Shown here in pieces: positions 6,647-16,783 of a stretch of 64,000 bases of DNA. The notes below the pieces were generated by a model that saw only the letters and a list, made by a program, of their open reading frames with translations, was not told the origin of the DNA and searched no databases. This stretch comes from Mycolicibacterium arabiense (lineage in GTDB: Bacteria > Actinomycetota > Actinomycetes > Mycobacteriales > Mycobacteriaceae), in the NCBI RefSeq assembly GCF_010731815.2, contig NZ_AP022593.1:3534001-3598000 (forward strand), given 5' to 3'. Positions within the stretch are counted from its first letter, which is position 1. Each line of letters starts with the position of its first letter. A program made the translations under genes and the position numbers.

Positions 6647-8118
6647 CACTCGTCCTCCGCTACGCCGCGCGCAGCGACCGCGGCCTCGTCCGCGCCAACA
6701 ACGAGGACTCCGTCTACGCCGGTGCCCGACTGCTGGCGCTCGCCGACGGCATGGGCGGTCACGCCGCAGGCGAGGTCGCCTCCCAGCTCGTGATCGCCGC
6801 ACTCGCCCACCTCGATGACGACGAGCCCGGCGGGGACCTGCTGAGCAAGCTCAACCAGGCCGTCCACGAGGGCAACTCGGCCATCGCCGCCCACGTCGAC
6901 GCCGATCCCGAACTCGAGGGCATGGGCACCACGCTCACGGCGATCCTGTTCGCGGGCAACAGGCTTGGGCTCTGCCACATCGGCGACTCCAGGGGCTACC
7001 TGCTCCGCGACGGCGAGCTGACCCAGATCACAAAGGACGACACGTTCGTCCAGACGCTCGTCGACGAGGGCCGGATCACTGCCGAGGAGGCGCACAGCCA
7101 CCCGCAGCGCTCGCTGATCATGCGCGCGCTCACCGGCCACGAGGTCGAGCCCACCCTGACCGTCCGCGAGGCCAAGGCCGGCGACCGCTACCTGCTGTGC
7201 TCCGACGGACTGTCCGACCCCGTCAGCCACGAGACCATCGCCGAAGCCTTGGCGCTCGAGGATGTCGCCGCGAGCGCTGACCGGCTCATCGAGTTGGCGC
7301 TGCGCGGCGGTGGCCCCGACAACGTGACCGTGGTCGTCGCGGACGTCGTCGACTACGACTACGGCCAGACCCAGCCAATCCTGGCCGGCGCGGTGTCCGG
7401 CGACGACGACCAGACGGCGCCGCCCAACACGGCGGCCGGACGCGCATCGGCGTTCAACCCGAAGCGCGCGGCACCGACCAAGCGCCCGGCCGTCGAACCC
7501 GAACCCGCCAAGAAGCCCCGTTCGCGCCGCAGGATGATCATCACCGCGGTCCTGCTGGTGCTCGTGGTCGCGGCCGGACTCTTCATCGGCCGCATGATGA
7601 TTCGCAGCAATTACTACGTCGCCGAGCACGACGGCGCGGTGTACATCATGCGCGGGGTGCAGGGCTCGATCCTCGGCATACCGCTGCAGGAGACGTTCCG
7701 CGTCGGTTGCCTCGACGGGCGCAGCGAGCTGCGGATCATGGGCGTCGACGACGACCGCGCCAACTGCCAGCTGCTCGAGGTCGCCGATCTGCGTGAGTCC
7801 GAGCGCGCCCAGGTCACCGCTGGCCTGCCCGCGGGCAGCGTCGACGACGCGATCCGCCAGCTCCGCGATCTCGGCACCACGTCGCTGCTGCCGGTGTGTG
7901 CCCCCCCGGCGCCGAGGACCACGACGCCGCCACCGCCTCCGCCGACCACCTCGTCGGGCACGCCCACGACCACGTCGCCCTCCCGCGGGCCTGCTCCCGG
8001 CCCCGCGCCCGAGACGCCAAGCACCGTCACGACTCCCCCACCCCCGCCCACGCCGAGCGTCACGGCGCTGCCTCCCCCACCGCAGGAGCCGGGCACCACC
8101 TGCCGGGCTGCGTCATGA
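6643..8118 (+). CDS. pstP: PP2C-family Ser/Thr protein phosphatase PstP
   Basis: This membrane phosphatase reverses phosphorylation by PknA/PknB on targets such as CwlM and the kinases themselves. The cytosolic PP2C domain (about 1-235) carries metal-binding motifs LALADGMGGH, GMGTTL, HIGDSRGYL, LCSDGLSD and GGPDNVTVV. A juxtamembrane linker leads to one transmembrane helix (about 297-317, MIITAVLLVLVVAAGLFIG) and an extracytoplasmic part ending in a Pro/Thr-rich tail. GTG at 6643 overlaps the fhaB stop. The stop at 8116-8118 overlaps the rodA ATG (ATGA). Confidence 0.97.
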   Translation: MTLVLRYAARSDRGLVRANNEDSVYAGARLLALADGMGGHAAGEVASQLVIAALAHLDDDEPGGDLLSKLNQAVHEGNSAIAAHVDADPELEGMGTTLTAILFAGNRLGLCHIGDSRGYLLRDGELTQITKDDTFVQTLVDEGRITAEEAHSHPQRSLIMRALTGHEVEPTLTVREAKAGDRYLLCSDGLSDPVSHETIAEALALEDVAASADRLIELALRGGGPDNVTVVVADVVDYDYGQTQPILAGAVSGDDDQTAPPNTAAGRASAFNPKRAAPTKRPAVEPEPAKKPRSRRRMIITAVLLVLVVAAGLFIGRMMIRSNYYVAEHDGAVYIMRGVQGSILGIPLQETFRVGCLDGRSELRIMGVDDDRANCQLLEVADLRESERAQVTAGLPAGSVDDAIRQLRDLGTTSLLPVCAPPAPRTTTPPPPPPTTSSGTPTTTSPSRGPAPGPAPETPSTVTTPPPPPTPSVTALPPPPQEPGTTCRAAS

Positions 8119-9530
8119 GCACACAACCTCAGGCCCCCGTCACCGTCGTTCCGCCCATGCCCACTCGGCGCAACGCCGAGTTGCTGCTCCTCGGCTTCGC
8201 CGCCGTCATCACGATGGTGGCGCTGCTGATCGTCGAGGCGAACCAGGAACAGGGCGTCGGCCTGGACCTCCTGCAGTACCTGATCGGCTACCTGGCCCTG
8301 TTCGCGGGCGCACACATCGCGGTGCGCCGCTTCGCGCCGTACGCCGACCCGCTGCTGCTCCCCGTCGTCGCCCTGCTCAACGGCCTCGGGCTGGTGATGA
8401 TCCACCGGCTCGACCTTGCGGCGCAAGAGATCTCGGGCGGGACCGACTCCAGCCCGACCGCCAACCAGCAGATGCTGTGGACGCTGGTCGGCGTCATCGC
8501 CTTCTCGCTCGTCATCGTGTTCCTGACCGACCACCGCATGCTCGCCCGCTACGGCTACGTCTGCGGGCTGACCGGCCTGGTGCTGCTCGTCATCCCCGCG
8601 ATCCTGCCGTCCTCGATGTCCGAGCAGAACGGCGCGAAGATCTGGATTCGCCTGCCCGGCTTCTCGATTCAGCCCGCGGAGTTCTCCAAGATCCTGCTGC
8701 TGATCTTCTTCGCAGCGGTCCTGGTGTCCAAGCGCAACGTGTTCACCAGTGCGGGCAAGCACGTCCTGGGCATGAACCTCCCCCGGCCGCGCGACCTCGC
8801 CCCGCTGTTGGCGGCATGGATCGCGTCGATCGGCGTGATGGTGTTCGAGAAGGACCTCGGAACCTCGCTGCTGCTGTACGCATCGTTCCTGGTGCTGGTG
8901 TACGTCGCGACCGAGCGGATCAGCTGGGTCTTGTTGGGGCTCACGCTGTTCGCCGTCGGCAGCGTCGTCGCGTACTTCGCATTCTCACACGTACAGGTCC
9001 GCGTGCAGAACTGGCTCGACCCGTTCGCCGACCCCGACGGCGCCGGCTACCAGATGGTCCAGTCGCTGTTCAGTTTCGCCACCGGCGGCATCTTCGGCAC
9101 CGGCCTGGGCAACGGTCAGCCCGGCACGGTGCCCGCCGCGTCCACCGACTTCATCATCGCCGCCATCGGTGAGGAGCTCGGTCTGGTCGGCTTCGCCGGC
9201 GTGCTGATGCTCTACACGATCGTCGTCATCCGCGGCCTGCGGACCGCGATCGCAGTGCGCGACAGCTTCGGCAAGCTGCTCGCCGCCGGGCTCGCCTCCA
9301 CGCTCGGCATCCAGCTGTTCATCGTCGTCGGCGGCGTCACCAAGCTGATCCCGCTCACGGGCCTGACGACCCCGTGGATGTCGTACGGCGGGTCGTCACT
9401 ACTCGCCAACTACGTGCTGCTCGCGATCCTGGTGCGCATCTCGCACAACGCGCGCCGTCCGATCGACACCAAGGGCCCCAACCCCGCGCCCATCGCCTCC
9501 GCAGGGACGGAGGTGATCTCGAAGGTATGA
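8115..9530 (+). CDS. rodA: SEDS-family peptidoglycan glycosyltransferase RodA
   Basis: RodA polymerises lipid II into glycan strands during elongation and works with the class B PBP encoded next. The 471-residue polytopic protein (about 12 helices) has SEDS signatures: the FQPAEFSK-like block here reads SIQPAEFSKILL, then MVFEKDLGTSLLL with the conserved acidic residue, AAIGEELGLVGF and TPWMSYGGSSLLANY. The start is ATG at 8115, overlapping the pstP stop. The frame is open upstream of it, but that part is antisense-type Pro/Ala sequence inside pstP. The stop overlaps the pbpA ATG. Confidence 0.96.
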   Translation: MSTQPQAPVTVVPPMPTRRNAELLLLGFAAVITMVALLIVEANQEQGVGLDLLQYLIGYLALFAGAHIAVRRFAPYADPLLLPVVALLNGLGLVMIHRLDLAAQEISGGTDSSPTANQQMLWTLVGVIAFSLVIVFLTDHRMLARYGYVCGLTGLVLLVIPAILPSSMSEQNGAKIWIRLPGFSIQPAEFSKILLLIFFAAVLVSKRNVFTSAGKHVLGMNLPRPRDLAPLLAAWIASIGVMVFEKDLGTSLLLYASFLVLVYVATERISWVLLGLTLFAVGSVVAYFAFSHVQVRVQNWLDPFADPDGAGYQMVQSLFSFATGGIFGTGLGNGQPGTVPAASTDFIIAAIGEELGLVGFAGVLMLYTIVVIRGLRTAIAVRDSFGKLLAAGLASTLGIQLFIVVGGVTKLIPLTGLTTPWMSYGGSSLLANYVLLAILVRISHNARRPIDTKGPNPAPIASAGTEVISKV

Positions 9531-11002
9531 ACACCTCACTACGCCGCGTCTCGCTCGCGATCATGGCGCTGATCGTCCTGCTGCTGGGCAACGCGACCCT
9601 GACCCAGGTCTTCACCGCCGACGGGCTGCGCTCCGACCCGCGCAACCAGCGCGTGCTGCTCGACGAGTACGCCCGCCAGCGCGGCCAGATCACCGCAGGC
9701 GGCCAACTGCTCGCCTACTCGGTCGCAACCGAGGGCCGGCTCCGCTACCTCCGGGTCTACAACAACCCGCTGGCATACGCACCTGTCACCGGTTTCTACT
9801 CGCTGCGCTACTCCAGCACCGGCCTCGAACGCGCCGAGGGCGAGATCCTCAACGGCTCCGACGAACGCCTGTTCGGCAAGCGGTTGGCCGACTTCTTCAC
9901 CGGCCGCGACCCGCGCGGTGGCAACGTCGGCACCACGCTGAACCCGCAGGTGCAGGAAGCGGCGTGGGATGCGATGGCCCAGGGCTGCAACGGCCCCTGC
10001 AAGGGCTCGGTCGTCGCGCTGGAACCGTCGACCGGAAAGATTCTCGCCATGGTGTCCGCACCGTCCTATGACCCGAATCTGCTGGCGTCTCACGACGTCG
10101 AGGAGCAGTCGGCGGCATGGGAGCGGCTGCGTGACGACCCCAACTCGCCGCTGGTGAACCGTGCGATCTCCGAGACCTATCCCCCGGGTTCGACGTTCAA
10201 GGTGGTCACCACCGCGGCAGCGCTGGAGTCCGGCGCCACACCCGACACCCAGCTGACGTCGCTGGCACGAATCAAGTTGCCGGACAGCACCGCAACGCTC
10301 GAGAACTACGGCGGATCGTCCTGCGGCAGTGGGCCGACGGCATCGCTGCGGGAGGCGTTCGCCAAGTCCTGCAACACGGCGTTCGTCGAACTCGGCGGCG
10401 ACGTCGGGGCCGACAGGCTGCGTGACACCGCCCAGGGGTTCGGCATCGACCAGCCGATCCCCCCGATTCCCCTGCAGGTGGTGCAGTCCACCGTCGGCCC
10501 GATCAACGACGCCGCCGCGCTCGGCATGTCGAGCATCGGCCAGAAGGACGTGGCGCTCACCCCGCTGCAGAACGCGATCGTGGCCGCCACCGTCGCCAAC
10601 GGCGGCGTCGCGATGAACCCCCACCTGGTCGCCGACCTCAAGGGCCCCGACTTGTCCAACATCAGCACGACGGCCCCCAGCGAAGCACGCCGAGCGGTAT
10701 CGGCGCAGGTCGCTACTACACTTACGGACTTGATGATCGACGCCGAACAGGTCACCCAGCAGAAGGGAGCCATCCCCGGCGTGCAGATCGCCTCGAAGAC
10801 CGGCACGGCGGAGCACGGGACCGACCCGCGCAACACGCCGCCTCATGCCTGGTACATCGCGTTTGCGCCCGCCAAGGCGCCGAAGGTCGCGATTGCGGTC
10901 CTCGTGGAGAATGGGGGCGACAGATTGAACGCCACCGGCGGTGCCGTCGCGGCACCCATCGGGCGCGCGACGATTGCGGCAGCGCTGCGGGAGGCATCAT
11001 GA
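9527..11002 (+). CDS. pbpA: Penicillin-binding protein PbpA (class B transpeptidase)
   Basis: PbpA crosslinks peptidoglycan at the periplasmic face of the membrane. The 491-residue protein has an N-terminal membrane anchor (about 8-28, [19 protein letters not shown]), a dimerisation part and a transpeptidase domain. The active-site motifs are STFK (Ser about 222), SCN in FAKSCNTAF, and KTG in [12 protein letters not shown] at 9527 overlaps the rodA stop (ATGA). The stop overlaps the start of a 12-codon mini-ORF leading to pknA. Confidence 0.96.
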   Translation: MNTSLRRVSLAIMALIVLLLGNATLTQVFTADGLRSDPRNQRVLLDEYARQRGQITAGGQLLAYSVATEGRLRYLRVYNNPLAYAPVTGFYSLRYSSTGLERAEGEILNGSDERLFGKRLADFFTGRDPRGGNVGTTLNPQVQEAAWDAMAQGCNGPCKGSVVALEPSTGKILAMVSAPSYDPNLLASHDVEEQSAAWERLRDDPNSPLVNRAISETYPPGSTFKVVTTAAALESGATPDTQLTSLARIKLPDSTATLENYGGSSCGSGPTASLREAFAKSCNTAFVELGGDVGADRLRDTAQGFGIDQPIPPIPLQVVQSTVGPINDAAALGMSSIGQKDVALTPLQNAIVAATVANGGVAMNPHLVADLKGPDLSNISTTAPSEARRAVSAQVATTLTDLMIDAEQVTQQKGAIPGVQIASKTGTAEHGTDPRNTPPHAWYIAFAPAKAPKVAIAVLVENGGDRLNATGGAVAAPIGRATIAAALREAS

Positions 11003-11037
11003 GCCCCCGAAGCCGAGCGAAGCGAGGCGAGAAGTGA
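10999..11037 (+). CDS. 12-codon mini-ORF bridging pbpA and pknA
   Basis: ATG at 10999 overlaps the pbpA stop as ATGA, and its own TGA at 11035-11037 overlaps the pknA GTG as GTGA. The product would be [12 protein letters not shown]. It may serve only to carry ribosomes from pbpA to pknA (translational coupling). The DNA contains a GAGCGAAGCGAGGCGAG motif, so a neutral repeat insertion is an alternative explanation. Confidence 0.4.
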   Translation: MSPRSRAKRGEK

Positions 11038-12341
11038 GTCCCCGCGTCGGAGTGACGTTGTCCGACCGCTACCGGTTGCAGCGGCTCATCGCGACGGGCG
11101 GCATGGGCCAGGTCTGGGAAGGCCTCGACAGCCGCCTCGGTCGGCAGGTTGCGATCAAGGTCCTCAAGGCCGAGTACTCCGAGGACGCCGAATTCGTCGA
11201 ACGGTTCCGCGCCGAGGCGCGCACCGTCGCCATGTTGAACCACCCGGGCATCGCCAGCGTCTACGACTACGGCGAGACGGACATGGACGGCGAGGGCCGC
11301 ACCGCCTACCTGGTCATGGAACTCGTGAACGGCGAACCCCTCAACGCGGTGATCAAGCGGACCGGCCGGCTGTCCCTGCGGCACGCACTCGACATGCTCG
11401 AGCAGACCGGCCGCGCGCTGCAGGTCGCGCACACCGCGGGCCTGGTGCACCGCGACGTCAAGCCCGGCAACATCCTGATCACCCCCACGGGGCAGGTGAA
11501 GCTCACGGACTTCGGCATCGCCAAGGCCGTCGACGCCGCTCCCGTCACGCAGACCGGCATGGTCATGGGCACGGCGCAATACATCGCACCCGAGCAGGCC
11601 CTGGGTCGCGACGCGACGGCTGCCAGTGACGTGTACTCGCTGGGAGTCGTTGGCTACGAATCGGTTTCGGGTCGGCGACCATTCACCGGTGACGGTGCGC
11701 TGACCGTCGCGATGAAGCACATCAAGGAGCAGCCCGCCCCGCTGCCTGCCGATCTGCCGCCCAACGTGCGCGAACTCATCGAGATCACGCTCGCCAAGGA
11801 ACCGGGACTGCGCTACCGCACCGGTGGCGCGTTCGCCGACGCCGTCGCAGCCGTGCGGGCCGGACGCCGGCCACCGCGGCCCAACCAGGCCCCCGCGATC
11901 GGGAGGGCCACGCCCGCCGCGATCCCGTCGAGTGTCCAGATGCGCTCGGCCGCCGACTTCGCGAGCCGCCCACCCACCCAGGCGCGGCCACGGCCTGCCG
12001 CGGGCAACCACCGTCCGCCGGTCGCACCACGTCGCACGTTCTCCTCGGGCCAACGCGCGCTGCTGTGGGCTGCCGGCGTGCTCGGGGCGCTGGCGATCGT
12101 CATCGCCATCCTCATCGTGCTCAATGCCCAGGACCGCAAGGACACCCAGCTCCCCCCGCCCACCATCACGAACACCACCGTGGTGACGCCGCCACCGTCG
12201 CCGTCGGCGATGCCTCCGATGGGCGGATCCGGGGCTGCGCCACAGACGCCTGATTGGACCTTGGCGGGGCACGTCAGCGAAGCTTGGGTGCACGACGTGG
12301 CGGCGCACTCGAGCGTTCCACCTGAGCAGACATACAGATGA
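11034..12341 (+). CDS. pknA: Ser/Thr protein kinase PknA
   Basis: PknA is an essential mycobacterial kinase that controls growth and cell shape. The kinase domain (about 1-270) has the Gly-rich loop [10 protein letters not shown], catalytic Lys in [20 protein letters not shown] and DFGIAKAVD, and an activation loop with [19 protein letters not shown] basic Pro-rich linker precedes one membrane helix (about 341-363), and a short extracytoplasmic tail without PASTA repeats follows. The start is GTG at 11034, which overlaps the stop of the mini-ORF. The stop overlaps the pknB ATG. Confidence 0.97.
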   Translation: MSPRVGVTLSDRYRLQRLIATGGMGQVWEGLDSRLGRQVAIKVLKAEYSEDAEFVERFRAEARTVAMLNHPGIASVYDYGETDMDGEGRTAYLVMELVNGEPLNAVIKRTGRLSLRHALDMLEQTGRALQVAHTAGLVHRDVKPGNILITPTGQVKLTDFGIAKAVDAAPVTQTGMVMGTAQYIAPEQALGRDATAASDVYSLGVVGYESVSGRRPFTGDGALTVAMKHIKEQPAPLPADLPPNVRELIEITLAKEPGLRYRTGGAFADAVAAVRAGRRPPRPNQAPAIGRATPAAIPSSVQMRSAADFASRPPTQARPRPAAGNHRPPVAPRRTFSSGQRALLWAAGVLGALAIVIAILIVLNAQDRKDTQLPPPTITNTTVVTPPPSPSAMPPMGGSGAAPQTPDWTLAGHVSEAWVHDVAAHSSVPPEQTYR

Positions 12342-14215
12342 CCACGCCTCAACACCTGTCCGACCGCTACGAACTGGGAGAAATCCTGGGGTTCGGTGGC
12401 ATGTCGGAAGTCCACCTCGCCCGCGACGTCCGGCTGCACCGCGACGTCGCGGTGAAGGTGCTGCGCGCAGACCTGGCCCGCGACCCAAGCTTCTACCTCC
12501 GGTTCCGTCGCGAGGCGCAGAACGCCGCCGCCCTGAACCACCCCGCAATCGTGGCCGTCTACGACACCGGCGAGGCCGAGACCGCCAACGGACCGCTGCC
12601 CTACATCGTGATGGAGTACGTCGACGGCATCACGCTGCGCGACATCGTCCACACCGAGGGACCGATGGAGCCGCGCCGCGCGATCGAGGTCATCGCCGAC
12701 GCCTGCCAGGCACTGAACTTCAGTCACCAGCACGGCACCATCCACCGCGACGTCAAGCCCGCCAACATCATGATCAGCAAGTCCGGCGCGGTGAAGGTCA
12801 TGGACTTCGGCATCGCCAAGGCGCTCGCCGACGCAGGTCAGAGCGTCACCCAGACCGCGGCCGTCATCGGGACGGCGCAGTACCTGTCGCCCGAGCAGGC
12901 CCGCGGCGAGAAGGTCGATGCCCGCTCCGACGTCTACTCGCTGGGTTGCGTCCTCTACGAACTGCTCACCGGTGAACCGCCGTTCGTGGGTGACTCTCCT
13001 GTGGCCGTGGCGTATCAGCACGTGCGCGAGGATCCGATCCCGCCGTCCCAGCGTCACGCCGGCATCAGTGCCGAACTCGACGCCGTGGTGCTCAAGGCGC
13101 TGACCAAGAACCCCGACAACCGCTACCAGACCGCGGCGGAGATGCGCGCCGACCTGATCCGGGTGCACAGCGGCGAGGCGCCCGAGGCGCCCAAGGTCTT
13201 CACCGACGCCGAACGCACGTCGATGCTGACGGCGCCGCCGCCCTCGGGCCGCAATCAGCCCACCGAGCACATCCCGGCGCAGCGACGGGGTTACGCCGAG
13301 CCCGGCCGCAGGAACTCCGTCCGCCTGTGGGTGACCATCGTCGCGATCCTCGCGGTGCTGACGGTCGTGGTCACCATCGCGATCAACTCGATCGGCGACG
13401 CTCCGCGGGATCAGCAGGTGCCGAACATCACGGGGCAGTCGGTAGACGATGCACGGGCCACGCTGCAGAACCGCGGCTTTCAAGTCGACGAGCAGCGAAA
13501 AGATGACTTGCGGATACCGCAGGGCGAGGTCATCGGTACGGAACCCGAGGCGGGGACCGCCGTTGCCGCCGGAGACGTCATCACCCTGAACGTGTCCGAC
13601 GGACCGCCGCAGGTGCAGATCCCGGACGTGAAGTCGATGACGCCGGAGGCGGCCCTGGCGCGACTACGTGGCTTGGGCTTCACGAACGTCGCGACGGCAC
13701 TGTCGCCCTCGACGCCCGAACAGAAGGACCGGGTGCTCGACACCAACCCACCGGTCAACTCCACCTACGCGGTCACCAATCTGGTCACCGTCGTGGTCGG
13801 GTCCGGGCCTGGCGAGAAGCCCGTGCCCGACTGTGCCGCCCTGTCACCGGCCGATTGCGAAGCGTTGATCACGGCCAACGGGTTCACCAAGCCGCTGCCC
13901 GTGCAAATCTCGAGCACTCTGCCCGAGGGCGCGTTGGTCGGGACGAATCCCCCTGCTGGGCAGATCATCGCGATCGACAGCCCCATCCAGATTCAGGTGT
14001 CGCTGGGCAACCAGTTCGTCATGCCGCCGCTGCGCGGCCAGTTCTGGGACGCCGCCGAGCCGCTGCTGCGGTCGCTCGGCTGGACCGGTGTGCTGATCAA
14101 GGGACCGAACGCGCAGAACAGCGGCGTACCGAGCAATGGCGTGGTGACTCAGAGCCCCGCCGCGGACACGCCGACGGACAAGAACGCCCCGATCACGCTG
14201 AGCTTCGCGCAGTAG
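12338..14215 (+). CDS. pknB: PASTA-domain Ser/Thr protein kinase PknB
   Basis: PknB senses peptidoglycan fragments or lipid II outside and phosphorylates CwlM, MurJ, PknA and others inside. The kinase domain (about 1-275) has [40 protein letters not shown] and the activation loop [19 protein letters not shown] membrane helix at about 331-353 leads to four extracellular PASTA repeats (begin near [36 protein letters not shown] and [12 protein letters not shown]). The length of 625 aa is normal. Its 3' end overlaps the convergent trpG by 23 bp. Confidence 0.98.
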   Translation: MTTPQHLSDRYELGEILGFGGMSEVHLARDVRLHRDVAVKVLRADLARDPSFYLRFRREAQNAAALNHPAIVAVYDTGEAETANGPLPYIVMEYVDGITLRDIVHTEGPMEPRRAIEVIADACQALNFSHQHGTIHRDVKPANIMISKSGAVKVMDFGIAKALADAGQSVTQTAAVIGTAQYLSPEQARGEKVDARSDVYSLGCVLYELLTGEPPFVGDSPVAVAYQHVREDPIPPSQRHAGISAELDAVVLKALTKNPDNRYQTAAEMRADLIRVHSGEAPEAPKVFTDAERTSMLTAPPPSGRNQPTEHIPAQRRGYAEPGRRNSVRLWVTIVAILAVLTVVVTIAINSIGDAPRDQQVPNITGQSVDDARATLQNRGFQVDEQRKDDLRIPQGEVIGTEPEAGTAVAAGDVITLNVSDGPPQVQIPDVKSMTPEAALARLRGLGFTNVATALSPSTPEQKDRVLDTNPPVNSTYAVTNLVTVVVGSGPGEKPVPDCAALSPADCEALITANGFTKPLPVQISSTLPEGALVGTNPPAGQIIAIDSPIQIQVSLGNQFVMPPLRGQFWDAAEPLLRSLGWTGVLIKGPNAQNSGVPSNGVVTQSPAADTPTDKNAPITLSFAQ

Positions 14216-14858
14216 CCGCACGCACGGTGTCGGCGACCTCCCGCTCGAGCTGAGTCACCAGCGTCTCGGCGGGGGCCTCGCCGCACAGCGTCAGCCAGTT
14301 GGCGAGCATGCGGTGGCCGCCCTCGGTGAGGATCGACTCCGGGTGGAACTGCACGCCGTGAATCGGCAGCTCGGTGTGCTGCACGCCCATGATGACGCCG
14401 CCGTCGGTACGCGCGGTCACCTCGAGGGCGTCCGGCAGTGTCTCCGGCAGGATCGTCAGCGAGTGATAGCGCGTCGCCGTGAACGGACTCGGCAGACCCT
14501 TCAGCACGCCCACGTCTCCGTGATTGACGGTGCTCGTCTTGCCGTGCAGCAGCTCGGGAGCGCGGTCGACCGTGCCGCCGAACGCCACGCCGATCGCCTG
14601 ATGGCCCAGGCACACGCCAAGGAGCGGCGTCGCTTCCGCGGCACAGGCCTGCACCAGCGGAATCGACGCGCCTGCGCGCTCGGGGGTGCCGGGGCCGGGG
14701 CTGAGCAGGATGCCGTCGAACTCGGCCGCAATGGCGTCCGGGTCGGCCAACCGCTCGTCGTCGTTGCGCCACACTTGGGCCGTCACGCCGAGCTGGCCGA
14801 GGTACTGCACGAGATTGAAGACGAAGCTGTCGTAGTTGTCGACGACGAGAACCTGCAT
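14193..14858 (-). CDS. trpG: Class I glutamine amidotransferase (anthranilate/aminodeoxychorismate synthase component II)
   Basis: The enzyme would release ammonia from glutamine for anthranilate or 4-amino-4-deoxychorismate synthesis, with a TrpE- or PabB-type partner encoded elsewhere. The class I triad is visible: nucleophile Cys in LLGVCLGHQAIG, and His/Glu in VQFHPESIL. The N-terminus VLVVDNYDSFVFNLVQYLG and FDGILLSPGPGTPE are family blocks. At 221 aa it is a stand-alone subunit. The neighbour of pknB in M. tuberculosis carries the name trpG, but a PabA role is equally possible. Its 3' end overlaps pknB. Confidence 0.9.
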   Translation of the reverse strand: MQVLVVDNYDSFVFNLVQYLGQLGVTAQVWRNDDERLADPDAIAAEFDGILLSPGPGTPERAGASIPLVQACAAEATPLLGVCLGHQAIGVAFGGTVDRAPELLHGKTSTVNHGDVGVLKGLPSPFTATRYHSLTILPETLPDALEVTARTDGGVIMGVQHTELPIHGVQFHPESILTEGGHRMLANWLTLCGEAPAETLVTQLEREVADTVRAATARSSA

Positions 14859-14879
14859 AACCCCAGGTTACGCGTCCGG

Positions 14880-15650
14880 CTAATAGCCCAGCGGCCCGGC
14901 AGGCTTGGCGAACCGCAGCCGTACTGGCGCTTCGTAGCCGACCAGGTCGGTCTGCTCCCTGGCTTCCTCGGTGTAACCCAGTCCGAAGCGCACGACGTAC
15001 TGGCGGTAGAGCCGGACCAGGGGAGCGGCGTCGAGTGCCGCCTGCATCCGCGTGACGTCTCCGACGGCGGTGATGACGTACGGCGGGCTGTAGGTGCGGC
15101 CGTTGAGCAGCAGCGTGTTGCCGACGCAGCGGGGGGCCGACAGGCCGATGATCCGCTGGTCCTGCATCTGGACGCCTTCTGCGCCCGCGCTCCACAGCGC
15201 GTTGAGCACCGCCTGCACGTCCTGCTGATGGACCACCAGGTCATCGGGGGAGGCGTCGCCGGGGAACCGTCCCTCGGCATCGCGCTGCGCATCGGTGAGG
15301 GTAATCACCAGCCCTGGTCCGCGCAGCGGGGCGACGCCGGCGTCGGCGGCGAGTGCGTCGGTGCGGTCGGTGAGCACTTTGAGCGCGGCGCCGGCACCGG
15401 GTGATCCGCCGTGATGATTGTCGACCTCGCCGACGAGTTCGTCGCGTTGGGCGGTCAACCGGTCGACGGACTGCTGCGCCTCGCGGACCAGGTCGACGAG
15501 CCGGGGCGCATCGCTGCGCCGGATCTCGTCGCCACCGGACACCGTGTGCGTCGTCGCCAGCAGCAGGCCGGCGCACAGGCACACCACCGGCACACCGAAT
15601 CGCCACACCGACCGCCGGGGAGAGTCGCTGGACCGCGAACCACGCGCCAT
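14880..15650 (-). CDS. DUF881 family membrane protein
   Basis: The 256-residue protein has an N-terminal membrane segment (about 15-36, [21 protein letters not shown]) followed by a coiled-coil stretch ([25 protein letters not shown]). The DUF881 domain includes [31 protein letters not shown] and [27 protein letters not shown] blocks. It corresponds to Rv0012 by position. DUF881 proteins are widespread near division genes in Gram-positive bacteria and their role is not established. It is transcribed towards trpG with 21 bp between them and divergently from crgA. Confidence 0.88.
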   Translation of the reverse strand: MARGSRSSDSPRRSVWRFGVPVVCLCAGLLLATTHTVSGGDEIRRSDAPRLVDLVREAQQSVDRLTAQRDELVGEVDNHHGGSPGAGAALKVLTDRTDALAADAGVAPLRGPGLVITLTDAQRDAEGRFPGDASPDDLVVHQQDVQAVLNALWSAGAEGVQMQDQRIIGLSAPRCVGNTLLLNGRTYSPPYVITAVGDVTRMQAALDAAPLVRLYRQYVVRFGLGYTEEAREQTDLVGYEAPVRLRFAKPAGPLGY

Positions 15651-15780
15651 CGGTTACTCCTTCCCCAATCGGGTCGTACCAGGGGAGCGGATCGCTGAGC
15701 TAGGCTCATACTCGCGACAGATCCCTAGTCGGACTGCTCTTTGCCATCATCGCAGTCGAATCAACCGCCTGAAGGTACCC

Positions 15781-16065
15781 ATGCCCAAGTCAAAGGTCCG
15801 CAAGAAGAACGACTTCACCCACAACCCGGTGAGCCGTACCCCGGTCAAGGTCAAGGCCGGACCGTCGCCCATGTGGTTCGTGGTGCTCTTCATCGGGCTG
15901 ATGCTGCTCGGCCTGGTCTGGCTGTTGGTCTTCCAGCTCGCCGCCACCAACCCGGTCGACGCACCCAGCTTCCTGTCCTGGATGGCGGACCTGGCGCAGT
16001 GGAACTACGCAATCGCCTTCGCGTTCATGATCACCGGTCTGTTGCTCACCATGCGGTGGCGGTGA
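15781..16065 (+). CDS. crgA: Cell division protein CrgA
   Basis: CrgA is a small septal membrane protein that helps recruit or stabilise division proteins (FtsZ, FtsQ, FtsI, CwsA) in mycobacteria. The 94-residue protein has a basic N-terminus ([17 protein letters not shown]), two membrane helices (about 31-51 and 72-91) and a short loop with [13 protein letters not shown]. The length and motif order match the family. ATG at 15781 is the natural start. CwsA, its reported partner, is encoded about 1.3 kb downstream at 17412. Confidence 0.96.
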   Translation: MPKSKVRKKNDFTHNPVSRTPVKVKAGPSPMWFVVLFIGLMLLGLVWLLVFQLAATNPVDAPSFLSWMADLAQWNYAIAFAFMITGLLLTMRWR

Positions 16066-16080
16066 CCACCGTCGGCTCGA

Positions 16081-16094
16081 AGATGAATTCATCT
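16081..16094. promoter_or_regulatory. 14-bp perfect palindrome AGATGAATTCATCT
   Basis: A perfect inverted repeat starting 16 bp after the crgA stop, in the gap before the PH-domain gene. It may be part of a terminator or an operator. Confidence 0.35.
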
Positions 16095-16136
16095 CGTCCA
16101 ACTGGTGTCAACCTGTCCGCTACCTGCGAGACACGC

Positions 16137-16154
16137 AATCACATCGATGTGATT
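16137..16154. promoter_or_regulatory. 18-bp perfect palindrome AATCACATCGATGTGATT
   Basis: A perfect 18-bp inverted repeat about 65 bp upstream of the PH-domain gene. Its 10-bp core ACATCGATGT recurs as the centre of a 12-bp palindrome at 33201-33212. An operator for a dimeric regulator is the simplest reading, and a hairpin after crgA is the alternative. The regulator is not known. Confidence 0.45.
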
Positions 16155-16155
16155 C

Positions 16156-16170
16156 ATCCCCATTGGGGAT
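16156..16170. promoter_or_regulatory. Small inverted repeat ATCCCC-ATT-GGGGAT
   Basis: A 6-bp stem with a 3-nt spacer directly after the 18-bp palindrome. Without a T run it is a weak terminator candidate for crgA. Confidence 0.3.
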
Positions 16171-16176
16171 AGCACC

Positions 16177-16185
16177 TGTGGATAA
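16177..16185 (-). promoter_or_regulatory. Isolated consensus DnaA box
   Basis: TGTGGATAA is the exact complement of TTATCCACA, the strict DnaA-box consensus. It lies 32 bp upstream of the PH-domain gene start and about 12 kb from oriC. A single box in a GC-rich chromosome may regulate this gene or titrate DnaA, but chance occurrence is possible. Confidence 0.45.
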
Positions 16186-16217
16186 CTTCGTTGCCCACGC
16201 GTAAAGGGTGTTGATAA

Positions 16218-16637
16218 GTGCCTCAGCAAACACAGTGGGCACCGCAGACCGGCGGCATTGCGGCGTGCTTCGTGTTCGGTTTGGCGCTGGTCGCCGCCGC
16301 TGTGACTGTGGTCACAGATGCTCCGGGCCGCTTCCTCGCAGGCGTTGCCGGGCTGGGATTGCTCGCCTTCGCAACGATGTCGTGGCGCGCACGGCCAAAA
16401 CTGGCAATCACCGGCGAGGGACTGGTGGTCCGCGGCTGGTTCTCCACCCACGTGTTGGCGCCGAACGACATCGCGGCCGTACGCATCACGGAGTTCCGGC
16501 GGATCGGGCGCAAGGTGAAGCTGTTGGAGATCGACACCGTCGCCGATGATCGCCTGCTGGTGTTCACCCGGTGGGATCTGGGAACCGACCCGCTCGCAGT
16601 CCTCGACGTACTCACCGCGGCCGGCTACGTTCCCTGA
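16218..16637 (+). CDS. PH domain-containing membrane protein (Rv0010c-like)
   Basis: The 139-residue protein has two N-terminal membrane helices (about 13-33 and 38-55) and a bacterial PH-like domain (DUF2581/PH6 type) with ITGEGLVVRGWFSTHVLAPNDI and a C-terminal LAVLDVLTAAGYVP. It corresponds by position and size to Rv0010c beside crgA. The function is unknown. The start is GTG at 16218, and the upstream gap holds palindromes and a DnaA box. Confidence 0.85.
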   Translation: MPQQTQWAPQTGGIAACFVFGLALVAAAVTVVTDAPGRFLAGVAGLGLLAFATMSWRARPKLAITGEGLVVRGWFSTHVLAPNDIAAVRITEFRRIGRKVKLLEIDTVADDRLLVFTRWDLGTDPLAVLDVLTAAGYVP

Positions 16638-16731
16638 CCCGCACGCGCCGCCGAGTGTGGGGCTTCTAGACGCGGGTTCTCGAGTTCTGCATTCACATCC
16701 CACACAGTCGCCACGTCAGGCGCTGACGCGA

Positions 16732-16775
16732 CTACGCGCCCGACGGACGGGGGAGACCCGTCGTCGAGCGCGTAG
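16732..16775. terminator. Bidirectional hairpin between the PH-domain gene and ppiA
   Basis: CTACGCGC and GCGCGTAG form an outer 8-bp stem with an inner GACGG/CCGTC stem, lying between two convergent stop codons. Confidence 0.55.
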
Positions 16776-16783
16776 AAGTGGTG

